Both the position numbers and the translations under genes were made by a program. The notes beneath the pieces are model-generated. The model searched no databases. It was not told where the DNA came from and saw only the letters and a program-made list of their open reading frames with translations. Positions 12,201 through 25,814 of a stretch of DNA of 64,000 bases are shown in pieces. Every line of letters starts with the position of its first letter. Position 1 is the first letter of the stretch. The stretch spans positions 806,001 through 870,000 of the forward strand of contig NC_135554.1 of the NCBI RefSeq assembly GCF_964340395.1, in the 5' to 3' direction. The DNA comes from Glandiceps talaboti. Taxonomy: Eukaryota > Hemichordata > Enteropneusta > Spengelidae.

Positions 12201-15115
12201 ACAGTATCAATCCACTATAATACTTTATTCTGTACAGTATCAATCAACTATAATACTTTATCCTGTACAGTATCAATCCACTATAATCTTTATTCTGTAC
12301 AGTATCAATCCACTTTAATACTTTATTCTGTACAGTATCAATCTACTATAATACTTTATTCTGTACAGTATCAATCTACTATAATACTTTATTCTGTACA
12401 GTATCAATCCACTATAATCTTTATTCTGTACAGTATCAATCCACTATAATACTTTATTCTGTACAGTATCAATCTACTATAATACTTTATTCTGTACAGT
12501 ATCAATCCACTATAATACTTTATTCTGTACAGTATCAATCCACTATAATACTTTATTCTGTACAGTATCAATCCACTATAATACTTTATTCTGTACAGTG
12601 TCAATCCACTATAATACTTTATTCTGTATAGTATCAATCCACTATAATACTTTATTCTGTACAGTATCAATCCACTATAATACTTTATTCTGTATAGTAT
12701 CAATCCACTATAATACTTTATTCTGTATAGTATCAATCCACTATAATACTTTATTCTGTACAGTATCAATCTACTATAATACTTTATTCTGTACAGTATC
12801 AATCCACTATAATACTTTATTCTGTATAGTATCAATCTACTATAATACTTTATTCTGTACAGTATCAATCCACTATAATACTTTATTCTGTACAGTATCA
12901 ATCTACTATAATACTTTATTCTGTACAGTATCAATCTACTATAATACTTTATTCTGTACAGTATCAATCCACTATAATACTTTATTCTGTACAGTATCAA
13001 TCCACTATAATACTTTATTCTGTACAGTGTCAATCCACTATAATACTTTATCCTGTACAGTATCAATCCACTATAATACTTTATTCTGTACAGTATCAAT
13101 CCACTATAATACTTTATTCTGTACAGTATCAATCCACTATAATACTTTATTCTGTACAGTATCAATCCACTATAATACTTTATCCTGTACAGTATCAATC
13201 CACTATAATACTTTATTCTGTACAGTATCAATCAACTATAATACTTTATCCTGTACAGTATCAATCAACTATAATCTTTATTCTGTACAGTATCAATCCA
13301 CTTTAATACTTTATTCTGTACAGTATCAATCTACTATAATACTTTATTCTGTACAGTATCAATCTACTATAATACTTTATTCTGTACAGTATCAATCCAC
13401 TATAATACTTTATTCTGTACAGTATCAATCCACTATAATACTTTATTCTGTACAGTATCAATCTACTATAATACTTTATTCTGTACAGTATCAATCCACT
13501 ATAATACTTTATTCTGTACAGTATCAATCCACTATAATACTTTATTCTGTACAGTATCAATCCACTATAATACTTTATTCTGTACAGTGTCAATCCACTA
13601 TAATACTTTATTCTGTACAGTATCAATCCACTATAATACTTTATTCTGTACAGTATCAATCCACTATAATACTTTATTCTGTATAGTATCAATCCACTAT
13701 AATACTTTATTCTGTATAGTATCAATCCACTATAATACTTTATTCTGTACAGTATCAATCCACTATAATACTTTATTCTGTATAGTATCAATCTACTATA
13801 ATACTTTATTCTGTATAGTATCAATCCACTATAATACTTTATTCTGTACAGTATCAATCCACTATAATACTTTATTCTGTATAGTATCAATTCACTATAA
13901 TACTTTATCCTGTACAGTATCAATTCACTTTAATACTTTATTCTGTACAGTATCAATCCACTATAATACTTTATTCTGTACAGTATCAATCCACTATAAC
14001 ACTATAATCTTTATTCTGTACAGTATCAATCTACTATAATACTTTATTCTGTACAGTATCAATCTACTATAATACTTTATTCTGTATAGTATCAATCCAC
14101 TATAATACTTTATTCTGTACAGTATCAATCCACTATAATACTTTATTCTGTACAGTATCAATCCACTATAATACTTTATTCTGTATAGTATCAATCCACT
14201 ATAATACTTTATTCTGTACAGTATCAATCCACTATAATACTTTATTCTGTACAGTATCAATCCACTATAATACTTTATTCTGTACAGTATCAATCCACTA
14301 TTATTCTGTACAGTATCAATCAACTATAATCTTTATTCTGTACAGTATCAATCTACTATAATACTTTATTCCGTACAGTATCAATCTACTATAATACTTT
14401 ATTCTGTACAGTATCAATCCACTATAATACTTTATTCTGTACAGTATCAATCCACTATAATACTTTATTCTGTACAGTATCAATCTACTATAATACTTTA
14501 TTCTGTACAGTATCAATCCACTATAATACTTTATTCTGTACAGTATCAATCTACTATAATACTTTATTCTGTACAGTATCAATCCACTATAATACTTTAT
14601 TCTGTACAGTATCAATCCACTGTAATACTTTATTCTGTACAGTATCAATCCACTATAATACTTTATTCTGTACAGTATCAATCCACTATAATACTTTATT
14701 CTGTACAGTATCAATCCACTATAATACTTTATCCTGTACAGTATCAATCCACTATAATACTTTATTCTGTACAGTATCAATCAACTATAATACTTTATTC
14801 TGTACAGTATCAATCCACTATAATACTTTATTCTGTACAGTATCAATCCACTATAATACTTTATTCTGTATAGTATCAATCCACTATAATACTTTATTCT
14901 GTACAGTATCAATCCTCTATAATACTTTATTCTGTACAGTATCAATCCACTATAATACTTTATTCTGTACAGTATCAATCCACTTTTATATTTTATTCTG
15001 TACAGTATCAATCTACTATAATACTTTATTCTGTACAGTATCAATCCACTATAATACTTTATTCTGTACAGTATCAATCCACTTTTATACTTTATTCTGT
15101 ACAGTATCAATCCAC
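9295..15115. repeat. 33-bp satellite array, right block
   Basis: About 176 further copies of the 33-bp unit. Some units carry length changes: CCACTTTATTCTG (deletion, near 10726 and 11859), CCACTATTATTCTG (near 10916, 11768 and 14296) and AATCTTTATTCTG. These rare variants recur in the same local order, showing that multi-unit blocks have been duplicated. The array ends at CCACTAGTATTTT, next to a LINE remnant. Open frames of up to 362 codons here are only the 11-residue echo of the unit (LILYRIKYYSG on one strand, SIHYNTLFCTV on the other). Confidence 0.97.
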
Positions 15116-15299
15116 TAGTATTTTAACGCTATTTATGGCCTATATGGTTAGAAAGAGGAGAAAGTCTTCTTTATTTTGCAGTTTATTTGATCATATTTTG
15201 TCCATACGTTTTCAAGATACAGGAAGTTGAAAATTGACAAATTTGGCCACTCACTGTTGATATCAAATGTTACAACTTTTCATTGAGATACCTACTTTA

Positions 15300-16200
15300 T
15301 TGCCCTGGACATTAAAGGTGCATTCAACAAGGTGTGGCACAATGGTCTATGCTCCAAGCTCGAAGCCAAATGAGTTTCTGGCAAGTTGCTGACCTGGATT
15401 GAGAGCTACCTATCCAACAGGTCCATGAAAGTGGTTTTATCTTGCCACCCTATCCTCAAGTACTACATCTATCAGTGCCTCTGTACCTCAAGGATCAATC
15501 CTAGGCCCATTGTTGTTCTCTGTCTTTATTGATGACCTCGGAGACGAATGTGAGAACACACTGTTTCTGTATGCAGATGACTCCACCTTATTCTGTGAGA
15601 TCAGATCAAGTGATGACAGCAACTCTAAAACATGTAGTCTGAACAGGGACCTAGAGAGAATGAGGAACTGAGCAGACAAATGGAAAGTGTTCTTTGAGCC
15701 ATCCAAGTGCAAAGTTTTGACCATCTCAAGAAAGAGGAATCCAACTAGGTCAGACTTGTTCTTTGGAAACACTACATGTAAACTTGTAGAGAAGGATGAG
15801 CTGGAAACTTAGGCATCACTGTTGAAAGGAAACTCACCTAGACTAAGCATACATGTATTTCAAACATCACAGCCAGAGCTGGACAGAAGCTTGGAGCACT
15901 TAGGAAGGTACGGTCGCAAACAAAGTGAATGTCAAAGGAAGAGCTATGGTCTACAAGGCCCAAGTTCGTAGTGTCATGGAGTATGCTTCAATGTGCTGGA
16001 TGAGTGCCACAACCGCCACACTCAAGCTTCTCAACTCCATCCAGAGTAAAGCATTGCATATCATTGGTGTGAATGAACAGGAGGCAAAATTGGATTGAAA
16101 CATTCCTTCATTACATCACAGATGCCAGGTTGCAGCTACAACTAACTGTGCTCTGCAAGATGCACACAAGTTTGTGCCCATCAGACCTTAGGGCAACGAT
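15300..16200 (+). pseudogene. Degenerate LINE reverse transcriptase
   Basis: Frames interrupted by stops and frameshifts give DIKGAFNKVWHNGLCSKLEA, LLTWIESYLSNRSMKVVL, SVPQGSILGPLLFSVFIDDL and LFLYADDSTLFCEI, in the order of RT domain blocks A to C. The catalytic YADD is intact at about 15570. Later text (WKVFFEPSKCKVLTISRKR, VYKAQVRSVMEYASMCW) continues into the thumb and C-terminal region. It is a jockey/CR1-like polymerase, long inactive, abutting the right edge of the satellite. Confidence 0.85.
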
Positions 16201-16224
16201 TCCATACGTGATTAGACGAGCAAT

Positions 16225-16375
16225 ATATATAGTATAGAAGACCGATTTTTGAATTAGAAGACCGACACTTGAGTTAGAAGACCGACACTTGAACTAGAAG
16301 ACCAACACTTGAATTAGAAGACCGATTTTTGAATTAGAAAACTGACACTTGAATCAGAAGACCGATTTGTTGTCT
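16225..16375. repeat. 20-bp tandem repeat
   Basis: About seven imperfect copies of a 20-21-bp unit GAATTAGAAGACCGACACTT, with a variant GAAGACCGATTTTT. Confidence 0.8.
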
Positions 16376-16884
16376 TCGGCCTCAGTAGTGGTCAGTCAAG
16401 AAAGATATCTTCTCAACAATATTGCTACAATGCTATAATTTTCCAGGCACCTTAGTTACACAATGTATCCAAAATCCTATCAGACATGTGCAGTGTGTAT
16501 AATAAAGTACAGCATGAACACAGGCAAAAACACATCCCTGATCAATAATCATAAGAAATTCTCCTTGCCCCTTGGGACAAGTACATTTCAAAACAACTTG
16601 CCCAAGCCTTGAAATCACTTGCCCGGGGCAAGTAAAAGGCCATTATTTCGAGCCGTGCATTGATGTAGATGTTAAACAGAGTGGAACTCGTCAGACATCC
16701 TTACTAATGCCATCATCTAAAGTAAAATATTGGTGTTAGTTTTCCTTCTAGTTTAACTTGGTGTTTCAATAAGACAGTTCTGTCTACCAGTGCAACTTTA
16801 CTAAAAAATAAAATATTATGTTGTGGCCATGGGTGGGTCAAAATGAACTAAGATTTTCTAGTTGGTTATTAAATAGTAATTGAT

Positions 16885-18085
16885 ACAGGAACATCAAATA
16901 TTGGTATGATACATAACATACAGGAACATCAAATATTGGTATGATACATAACATACAGGAACATCAAATATTGGTATGATACATAACATACAGGAACATC
17001 AAATATTGGTATGATACATAACATACAGGAACATCAAATATTGGTATGATACATAACATACAGGAACATCAAATATTGGTATGATACATAACATACAGGA
17101 ACATCAAATATTGGTATGATACATAACATACAGGAACATCAAATATTGGTATGATACATAACATACAGGAACATCAAATATTGGTATGATACATAACATA
17201 CAGGAACATCAAATATTGGTATGATACATAACATACAGGAACATCAAATATTGGCATGTTACATAACATACAGGAACATCAAATATTGGTATGATACATA
17301 ACATACAGGAACATCAAATATTGGTATGATACATAACATACAGGAACATCAAATATTGGTATGATACATAACATACAGGAACATCAAATATTGGTATGAT
17401 ACATAACATACAGGAACATCAAATATTGGTATGTTACATAACATACAGGAACATCAAATATTGGTATGATACATAACATACAGGGATACATCAAATATTG
17501 GTATGATACATAACATACAGGAACATCAAATATTGGTATGCTACATAACATACAGGGATACATCAAATATTGGTATGATACATAACATACAGGAACATCA
17601 AATATTGGTATGTTACATAACATACAGGAACATCAAATATTGGTATGTTACATAACATACAGGAACATCAAATATTGGTATGATACATAACATACAGGGA
17701 TACATCAAATAATGGTATGATACATAACACAGGAACATCAAATATTGGCATGTTACATAACACACAGGAACATCAAATATTGGTATGATACATTAAACAT
17801 ACAGGAACATCAAATATTGGTATGATACATAACATACAGGAACATCAAATAATGGTATGATACATAACATACAGGAACATCAAATATTGGTATGATACAT
17901 AACATACAGGAACATCAAATATTGGTATGATACATAACATACAGGAACATCAAATATTGGTATGATACATAACATACAGGAACATCAAATAATGGTATGA
18001 TACATAACATACAGGAACATCAAATATTGGTATGATACTTAACATACAGGAACATCAAATATTGGTATGATACATAACATACAGG
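16885..18085. repeat. 35-bp minisatellite
   Basis: About 34 highly uniform copies of a 35-bp unit ACATACAGGAACATCAAATA followed by TTGGTATGATACATA. Variants include GGGATAC for GGAAC and GTTAC for GATAC. It lies in the same TRMT13 intron as the 33-bp array. The near-identity of copies suggests recent expansion. Confidence 0.97.
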
Positions 18086-18501
18086 GATACACACAGATAA
18101 TGCAAATGCAGCTAATAGATAAAATGACTGTTGCATTCTGGGTTAAACTGTAAAGAATGACACACAACCTTTCACTGTCAGAACTATATCACCTATATTT
18201 ACTATATAGTTTATGGTAACTCTTTCTCCCTGATAACTTGTAGACATACACTAATACAGTATTCAAACAGATCTGTGTGACAGGGTGTAATTAAATCACC
18301 ATATTTCCAGACAATTAGAAAATTGTCCTAAAAAGCACCAAAGCAGACCACAGACAACAACTAGTGTTTATTGCCATATTGCATTGTTTCCTATAGCAAA
18401 TACTGGTACTTCACCTTAGGAGATGAGAGGGATCCTGGCAAAGGTAAATATTTCTCCTTGGTGGTAAACATGTTTTAATATGTAACCAAAATGACACAAA
18501 C

Positions 18502-18564
18502 CTTGTCTCTGCATTCATCTGTATCCTCATCAACACCAGAATTGATCTTTCTCTGAAAATAATC
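18502..18564 (-). CDS. TRMT13: TRMT13 internal exon (linker)
   Basis: The 63-bp exon encodes 21 residues, DYFQRKINSGVDEDTDECRDK, in phase 0 at both ends. It corresponds to the DFY-x3-INAG linker that follows the CHHC finger in vertebrate TRMT13. The acceptor is GTTATTTCAG. The donor GTTTGT is weaker than the others, lacking A at +3 and +4. The following intron is 11.2 kb and contains most of the 33-bp satellite array. The identification rests on similarity plus exact phase agreement with both neighbours. Confidence 0.87.
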
Positions 18565-18754
18565 CTGAAATAACAAACAAAATAAAACATCTTCATAATA
18601 TGGAGAGAGGTTATGATACGAAATATACCGGTACATGCTAATTCATACTGCTGCCTTACACAGTGACAACTGAAGTAAGAAGGTTATTGTCAACTCAATC
18701 ATTTACTTATTAAAGATCTCCAAAAATAGCACCAATGGCACTGACTGTGCACAA

Positions 18755-19485
18755 CCAATGTACTATGAATTCTATAAAAGAGGTACACCTTCTGGTATGT
18801 ACACTTGCCAAGTACGTTGAATTCTATAAAGGAGGTACAATGTACACCTTCTGGTATGTACACTTGCCAAGTGTACATGTACTATGAATTCTATAAAGGA
18901 GGTACACCTTTTGGTATGTACACTTGCCAAGTACGTTGAATTCTATAAAGGAGGTACACCTTTTAGTATGTACACTTGCCAAGTACATGTACTATGAATT
19001 CTATAAAGGAGGTACACCTTTTAGTATGTACACTTGCCAAGTACATGTACTTTGAATTCTATAAAGGAGGTACACCTTTTAGTATGTACACTTGCCACGT
19101 GTACATGTACTATGAATTCTATAAAGGAGGTACAACTTTTGGTATGTACACTTGCCAAGTACATGTACTTTGAATTCTATAAATGAGGTACATCTTTTGG
19201 TATGTACACTTGCCACGTGTACATGTACTGTGAATTCTATAAAAGAGGTACACCTTTTGGTATGTACACTTGCCAAGTGTACATGTACTATGAATTCTAT
19301 AAAGGAGGTACAACTTTTGGTATGTACACTTGCCAAGTACATGTACTTTGAATTCTATAAAGGAGGTACACCTTTTAGTATGTACACTTGCCAAGTACAT
19401 GTACTATGAATTCTATAAAAGAGGTACAACTTTTGGTATGTACACTTGCCAAGTACATGTACTATGAATTCTATAAAGGAGGTAC
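18755..19485. repeat. 58-60-bp minisatellite rich in GTACATGTAC
   Basis: About twelve copies of a unit with GAATTCTATAAAGGAGGTAC, CTTTTGGTATGTACACTTGC and usually the palindrome GTACATGTAC. Single- and double-length spacers (CAAGTAC or CAAGTGTACATGTAC) give two unit lengths. It lies about 190 bp upstream, in gene sense, of the TRMT13 exon at 18502. Confidence 0.95.
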
Positions 19486-20410
19486 TGTTTGCTTTCACTT
19501 TACTTTTACTTTCCTTTTAATTTTGATTTTGTTTTCATTTCATTTCATTTTTATTTCATTCTACTTTATCTTTATTTTTTTTTTAAAATATTTTAATCTT
19601 TTTTCTTAATTTTATTATTTTTTATCAAAACAATTCGCATATAATGTATGGCAGCCCTGGGCCACCATAGACTCAGTACTCCGAGGAGGCACTAGTTGAA
19701 GACATGTCGGATTGGAACACGATCTCCGTGCCGTGGTAAATATGGAGGCACCTTTTGTGAGGTTTAAAGGTCCACTATATAAAGAGGATTATGGGTAATG
19801 TATGCATATGCGGGAAATTCAAACTGCTGTAAGGAGCACTGACTTTGCCCTCATGTCTTCATTCAATTTTGCAATGAAAAAGTTTCACATGGCTCTCATA
19901 TTTCATATATACTGTTTGTAAATATATAGTGATGCAAAATGAGTAGAAATAACTGATGTTAACTAAGTTTGGTAGCCAATATAGCAGGTTTACCGTCAAA
20001 CTGGCGCAAAATTTGTTTCAAATTCGTCTAGTAAAAACCGTTGGCCCGTTGTCAATTAGGCTTACAAGTTACACAAAGCATGATAAGACACTGTGAATGG
20101 TGAAAATAAACCGTGCGAAATGCCAAATACCGAATGCAAACAATACAAGCGAACAAAAGAGTCTGTGTGCACTCTGTTAGCCCGATATTTTGCCTAAAAT
20201 CAAGCTCAAATGTGCAAACGGTATGTGAAAATGATACATTGTTACTGAAATAGAATGACATAAAATGAAACCAAAATGTTTCTCAGTTTGATCGATGTAC
20301 GTTCTGGGTTGCTACACTCTTTAGTAAAATCACAATTTCATACAACTTTTTGTGCGCACGACAAATGTTTTCTGTCAAGTAGTTGTGTCATTGACGTACC
20401 TATACCTAGT
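19486..20410. other. Non-coding intron stretch
   Basis: A T-rich low-complexity tract (19497-19625) is followed by unique-looking sequence. I see no gene or repeat I can name. Confidence 0.5.
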
Positions 20411-21319
20411 AGGCAGTGATGTAGATAATAGCCGGTTACCTACCGGTCACAGCTATAACTTGTAAGTATAACCACAACAGTTTAGTTGTGGGACCGGCTA
20501 AGGAAAGTACTAAAACCTGACGACCATTAAAAAAAATTCTAAGGTCGGAAAATTAAATATGAGTTTCCCAGAAGTACTAATGGCAAGTAAAATACCCAAA
20601 GTGTAAAAAAAAAAGAAATAAATTCATAATTATTTGGAAAACATTTGAGGATTACGCGGTAAACAAGACTGGCCACGCTATCGCTAGCGAATGCCTTCGA
20701 ACTAGTTTCATAGGGACCGGACTTTGAAGGAAGTGCGAAGCGAAGTGTGAGGTCAATGTGACGTCTCATGATGTATGATGCAACAACATGACATTTACGT
20801 AGAGTAGAACTAAATGTCAGGAAAGAAATTTTGTCAATCGGACACCGACTATTTTCAAATTCTTAAAACATCTGAGAAAAATGAAGAGAGGAAGCAAAAT
20901 GTAGTACTGACAGACAAGATAGACATATGGTGCGTGTACAGGAGGCGAGGCACACCATGTGGTGCAAACAGGACAATGATCGTGCGTGTCACGTATATGG
21001 CATCAGATGTAATACATGTAGCGAACCAAATATTCTTGGAATGCAGCCTTTCTTGTAACAAGTATTGGAAATTGTCAGAAACCTGAGGATTTTATGACTG
21101 AATATATTTCGATCAAGAATTCCCATACTTTCAGTTAAATTTTCTGATGACCCTGAAGCAAGACATGTTTGAAATATTTAGTGCGACATTTGATACTGAT
21201 AAACGAGTGATATAATTCATAAACAAATCTAACGTTGGCAACTCTTTTATTTCTGTAATGATCATCAAATTTCAAGGACAACTGTCTATGTTGTACACAT
21301 AGATCATACATCACTGCCT
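20411..21319. mobile_element. Possible short TIR element
   Basis: AGGCAGTGATGTA at the left end is matched by its exact reverse complement TACATCACTGCCT at the right end, 909 bp apart. AGT flanks both sides. CCTAGT also occurs on both sides, so the true target duplication could be a diverged hAT-like 8 bp. No transposase is visible; this could be a non-autonomous element. Confidence 0.45.
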
Positions 21320-23560
21320 AGTCTACATGTAGTTCCTATACCTGTCGACTGTTCTCTACGATCTCTAGCTCTGTGCATGTTGTGGAGATGAACGTAACGC
21401 GAACTGACAAGACTACAAGTACAATCATGGAGGCATAAATATTTGTTTCATTCAAATTTGAAAGTTGAGAAATCGTATTAAATTCTTTCCAGATTTCTCA
21501 AAAATCGTTTCCATATGTTTTGGCACTATCCAGCAATAATCCTCGTCATGTAAATGACATTGACTGACATCGTAGTCAAACATACGCACGGAGACAGAGC
21601 GGAGACCAAACAAGAGTCCGTACTCACCCCATCACGACGTATGCATTTATGCGTTTGTTTTGAAATAGCTGGGGTGGTACTCGTACACACCGGGATAACT
21701 CAGAGAAGCACATGTTTGTGATTTTATTGACTGTTTTCTGAGATGGGATATTGGGTTTGGAAATACAAGTTTAATCAATCATACTTACAGATACTTTCAA
21801 AGAATTAGAACACGGAAGGAAAATAACGGGAACATCGATGACATTTCTACCAAACTCGAGATCGCACGTAGCTAGCTACCTAGTGTACAGTAAGTATGGA
21901 AGTGCAAAGCTTAGTCCGCTCTGACCCCTGCGATACTTGTGAAGTTAATTTTGAAGTTTTTACGATTATGTTGTCAAAACACGACCTACATGTAATCTGT
22001 AAAAAAAATTCTCATCTATCTAACGATTTTGGTGTGGTAACGATCGACCAAATGCCGACGCTAGTGTGTAGGTGTGCAACTGTAATCTAGAACCTTGCAC
22101 AAATGATACAAGTAAGTAAGTTTGTTCGTACCCAAATATAATTTTTCAGGTTATAATTTGTATGTATAAGTTTATAGAAATACGTGTTTCACCCAGACTG
22201 GGTGTCTGGCCGTACATACGCACCGGAAAAAAAAACCAATATGTGTGAACAGCCAATAATATGTTGATAAACCACCTGGGTCGGATTTACCAAATGCTCC
22301 TCCCAGATAAACAAACGTATTCCGTTGCACATGCGCAAACCTACTTCCGTAGCATGGGCACATAGCCTGGTTGAACCTTGGCCTTTAAACATTTCTGTTT
22401 TTGTTTCAGGTAGAACGTTTACCATTTGCACATTTGAACAGTATCTACGCCTCACTATCACACATTTTATACGTGAATTTTATTACGTTATAATATGCTA
22501 GCTGCAGTGGAGGGAAGGTAAAAAAGGGTGTCCAAAACATCTATTGCTTGAGTGGCGTGTCGGTCAGAGTTGGTACAATAAGTCAACTTCCGTAGCACTC
22601 TCTCGCTACCACGTACTGTAACAGCTGCTAAACAAGGCAATAGACTAGTGAGCATGACAATGTATGGGGCGTCGAGGTCGCCAACGACGTCATTTACAAA
22701 TGTTAAAATAATGTGCGGTTTCAAGCTTTAACAAAGAAGATAGGAAAGGAAAAAGTACTTGATTATGACCATCAATATGCATTACGAGGTCAAATTTGTG
22801 CTGCAGTTTACGTGTGTTGAATGTTGAGTGCCTTTACATTGAACTGTATGCAAATCATACGATAGTGTAACGCCCCATTAAATGACGTCACATCATGAAT
22901 AAGTAATAGAAACGGAGATGGCACGAGTGAGAACAGTCACTCGGGCCTTCAGCCCTCTATATCAGTATGTGATTATAGTGGTATTGCGCCACGGATCAGA
23001 GATCCGCAACAATTTAAGTTTAGATAAAACGTAGGGAAAAAAAGACAGTCTACTGTAAACAGTCAATGCCAAACTTACCTGGGTTTTGCACACAAAGGTA
23101 AATATTACTGTTGGAATGTATTACCTTTTGGTTTTCAATGCATTAAGTCAGGCCATTAATTAGTTATGCACAATCTCAAGTCGGATTCTGATGTCATTGA
23201 TTTTCCCACAATTTTCCTTCCATTTTTTGGAAAATGTCAATTAAGGCTGTTTTATGGTTGATTAATCTTGTTATTTCCAAAATATCTCTATGAATCGTAC
23301 AATTACAATACTTCAAGCCTACTACAGAAAACGCATAGGCATTCGCTGAGATAAACATGCACACTAGGGGGGGGGGGGACGCATTCCAATGTAGCTAACA
23401 TGTACATACATGTACATGTAAGACGAAATGCATAGAGGTACATCTAAACAAGAATTCTTTAATTACCGTAAATATATAGCAATACAATCACTGAATGTTT
23501 TTACAGTTGAAATACTTTGTACATTGTCAGTTGCATGTGTGCACAAATAACGCCATGTAG
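21320..23560. other. Non-coding intron stretch
   Basis: I find no supported gene. An ORF at 22488-22724 (minus) and one at 21896-22090 (plus) have no recognisable motifs. A G-run occurs at 23368-23377. The rest looks like unique intron sequence. Confidence 0.45.
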
Positions 23561-25217
23561 CAGGGCATGTCTTTTGAAAATGGCAGGAGAGCTAAAAATC
23601 ACTCTCCTGAAACCATCCAGGCAAGTGGTAGGCAAGTGATTTAATACCTCTCCTGAAAATAGTCAGGCGAGTGAAGAAAAAAAAATTTCATTTTCATTTC
23701 TATTTGTATTTTTGGCCAGTTGGTGCCGAATAAATAAAATTAAAAAAAAAAAAAAAAAATTGAAAAATGTATGCAAAAATATATTGATAAGTAACAGTTC
23801 GTTTGGTTATTTCTACAACAATTATTATTGCAACAATTTTGTTAAGTCTGTGCACATCAAAATCTTGAAAAAAATTTTTTTTTGTGACTACAAGTAGTAC
23901 AATAGAAAACTAGGTTTTTAATTTCAAATTCTAACTGGTCTTGTTTTCTTAGAACGTTTTTATAAAAACATCCTACCTGAATATCTCCCCCGGAACAATT
24001 TATAGTCGCTACAAAGTACATGTTTTGGAGGGCATTTAAGAAACCACCACTTCTATTTCACTTAAAATGCAGCTAATTCAAACTTGAGATTGTTCCAAAC
24101 TATAATGAATTGACAAAAACTAACGTACCCCAGATGACAAATGCCTTCTGATGTTGAGCTTTGACGTTGACGTTAAATTGCTTGCTAATTTGACTAATTT
24201 GTAACCATTCACTCGATCCGAGACAATAACACACGTAACCCCACCTAGTACCTGCACACGGACGACCGGTGTCGCCGACTAAAGTAGCGAGATCCGTTCA
24301 CGTCTGAGCAGCAGACCTACTTTGTTTTAGAAATCACGACAAGGCGAAAATTCGAGCAAATATTTTATATGTTACAGCAATCGATAAAGTCATGGAGGTA
24401 AAACAGACGTGGTCGGCAGTTGTAGATCATCGGACAAAAACAATGAAACTGCGTTTTGGAGATTATGACATAAAAGCCCAGGAATTTCTCTGAAAACTGC
24501 ACGAGAAATATCGACAGATTATTTTTATTTTTATTTTGTAAAATAATCGATCATATAATATTTTATTGTCATTCTTTCAACGCCCTCCAAAACATCGCCA
24601 AGCTATTGTCGGAATTCTGGGCATGTACTTTGTGTAGCGACTGTAAATCGCAGTTGTTGTTCATGTTCCGGAGGAGACATTCACGTAGGATGGTCTCCAA
24701 AACCACGTTCTAACAAAACTAGGCTGATCGGAATTTAAAACTAAACTCATCAATGGATTGCTGAAAACGAGAACTCCAAACAGTCATCGTATCAATCGTA
24801 ATTGCGAAATGTGCAATGATGCGAAAGTTGAAATCTCCCTGTATACTGAGCTGATCAATATTCATGATATGCCATGACATCATGCATGTCCCGCTTCGAA
24901 TACGTCACTATTTTTCCCATATAAGGGTAGTACAATGCAAATTTCAGATACATAAATAGGTCATGAATGACTGCGCTGACTTCAGCTGGAGATCGACGAT
25001 TATGAACACGGAAGTGTTCCACGCTCCCACCACGTAATTTTACCAAATAAACGTTGATTTTTATGGTAACTACATATTGAAAAATGATATAAAATAACAT
25101 CAGGCTGTTGTACAGGTTGGTTGAGGCCCACGCGAGTGGAAAATCGCTCTCATGGATTTTAATTTGCGCGAGCGGTAGGCGAGCGGAGCGATTGCTCACC
25201 TCAAAAGGCATGCCCTG
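23561..25217. mobile_element. hAT-like non-autonomous element with 6-bp target duplication
   Basis: The ends are CAGGGCATGTCTTTTGA and, reversed, CAGGGCATGCCTTTTGA, with ATGTAG directly outside both (23555-23560 and 25218-25223). Inside, long inverted arms (about 23900-24065 and 24590-24745) share TTAGAACG, CGGAACA, GTCGCTACAAAGTACATG and TTTTGGAGGGC. No transposase is visible; the ORF at 24855-25250 starts in the terminal repeat and looks accidental. The CAGGG end and inverted structure suggest the hAT superfamily. Confidence 0.68.
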
Positions 25218-25810
25218 ATGTAGTAATAGTAAAGGTAGGTCCATGTCCACTGAGCCGATGTACTTCGGCTCAGGAAGTTCAATTACTGGACTTCCTGTTG
25301 ATATTCCATGTTTGTTGTTGTTTGTTGATATTCAATGCGTACATGTATGCCCATGACAAGTAAGACGCAACCTGATTGGTTGCGAGGCTCAGTGAGCAGA
25401 AATTCGTTTGAATGGGCGCCATCTCAGATGTAGAGGAGGCGATCAGGCTAAAAAATGTAAACATGTACCAAGAAGGTCAATTCTGGCAAAATAACGAAGG
25501 TAAAATAGCAATGAACGATTAGCCGACATCTACATCGGATTTTAATCAGATTGGTCTCGACATGTACAGTTGACTTCGAACATAGATGTGTGCACATGTG
25601 TGTTGATGCTTGGGTTTGAAGTTTCAAACAAATGTAAACATACTTTCATAGTGGCTCATTCCATTTCGGGTGTGTGGGTTGCTTGTTAGACACAACACAA
25701 ATGCACTCCAAATCTGAGCATTTATGTTGCTTATTATCATTTACTTTGTAATAGATTTTTCAAAAAAAAATTTTAAAATGAAAATGGCCGCCTACTACGT
25801 GAAAAATGTG
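25218..25810. other. Non-coding intron stretch
   Basis: No gene is seen. The phrase GGATTTTAATCAGATTGG near 25540 also forms the right end of the foldback element at 28359-28593, so a related terminal fragment is present. Confidence 0.4.
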
Positions 25811-25814
25811 AAAA

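Noticed and set aside
12598-13686. Long ORFs (up to 362 codons) in the satellite on both strands
   Set aside because: They repeat one 11-residue motif set by the 33-bp unit, and length changes shift the frame freely; no start context or domain supports a protein.
7388-15115. Possible CRISPR-like array
   Set aside because: Units are contiguous with no unique spacers, and the DNA is eukaryotic.
22488-22724. 78-codon minus-strand ORF with a hydrophobic stretch
   Set aside because: No recognisable motif, no splice-linked partner, and the frame is short enough to arise by chance.
24855-25250. 131-codon minus-strand ORF
   Set aside because: It begins in the terminal inverted repeat of the element at 23561-25217 and shows no domain.
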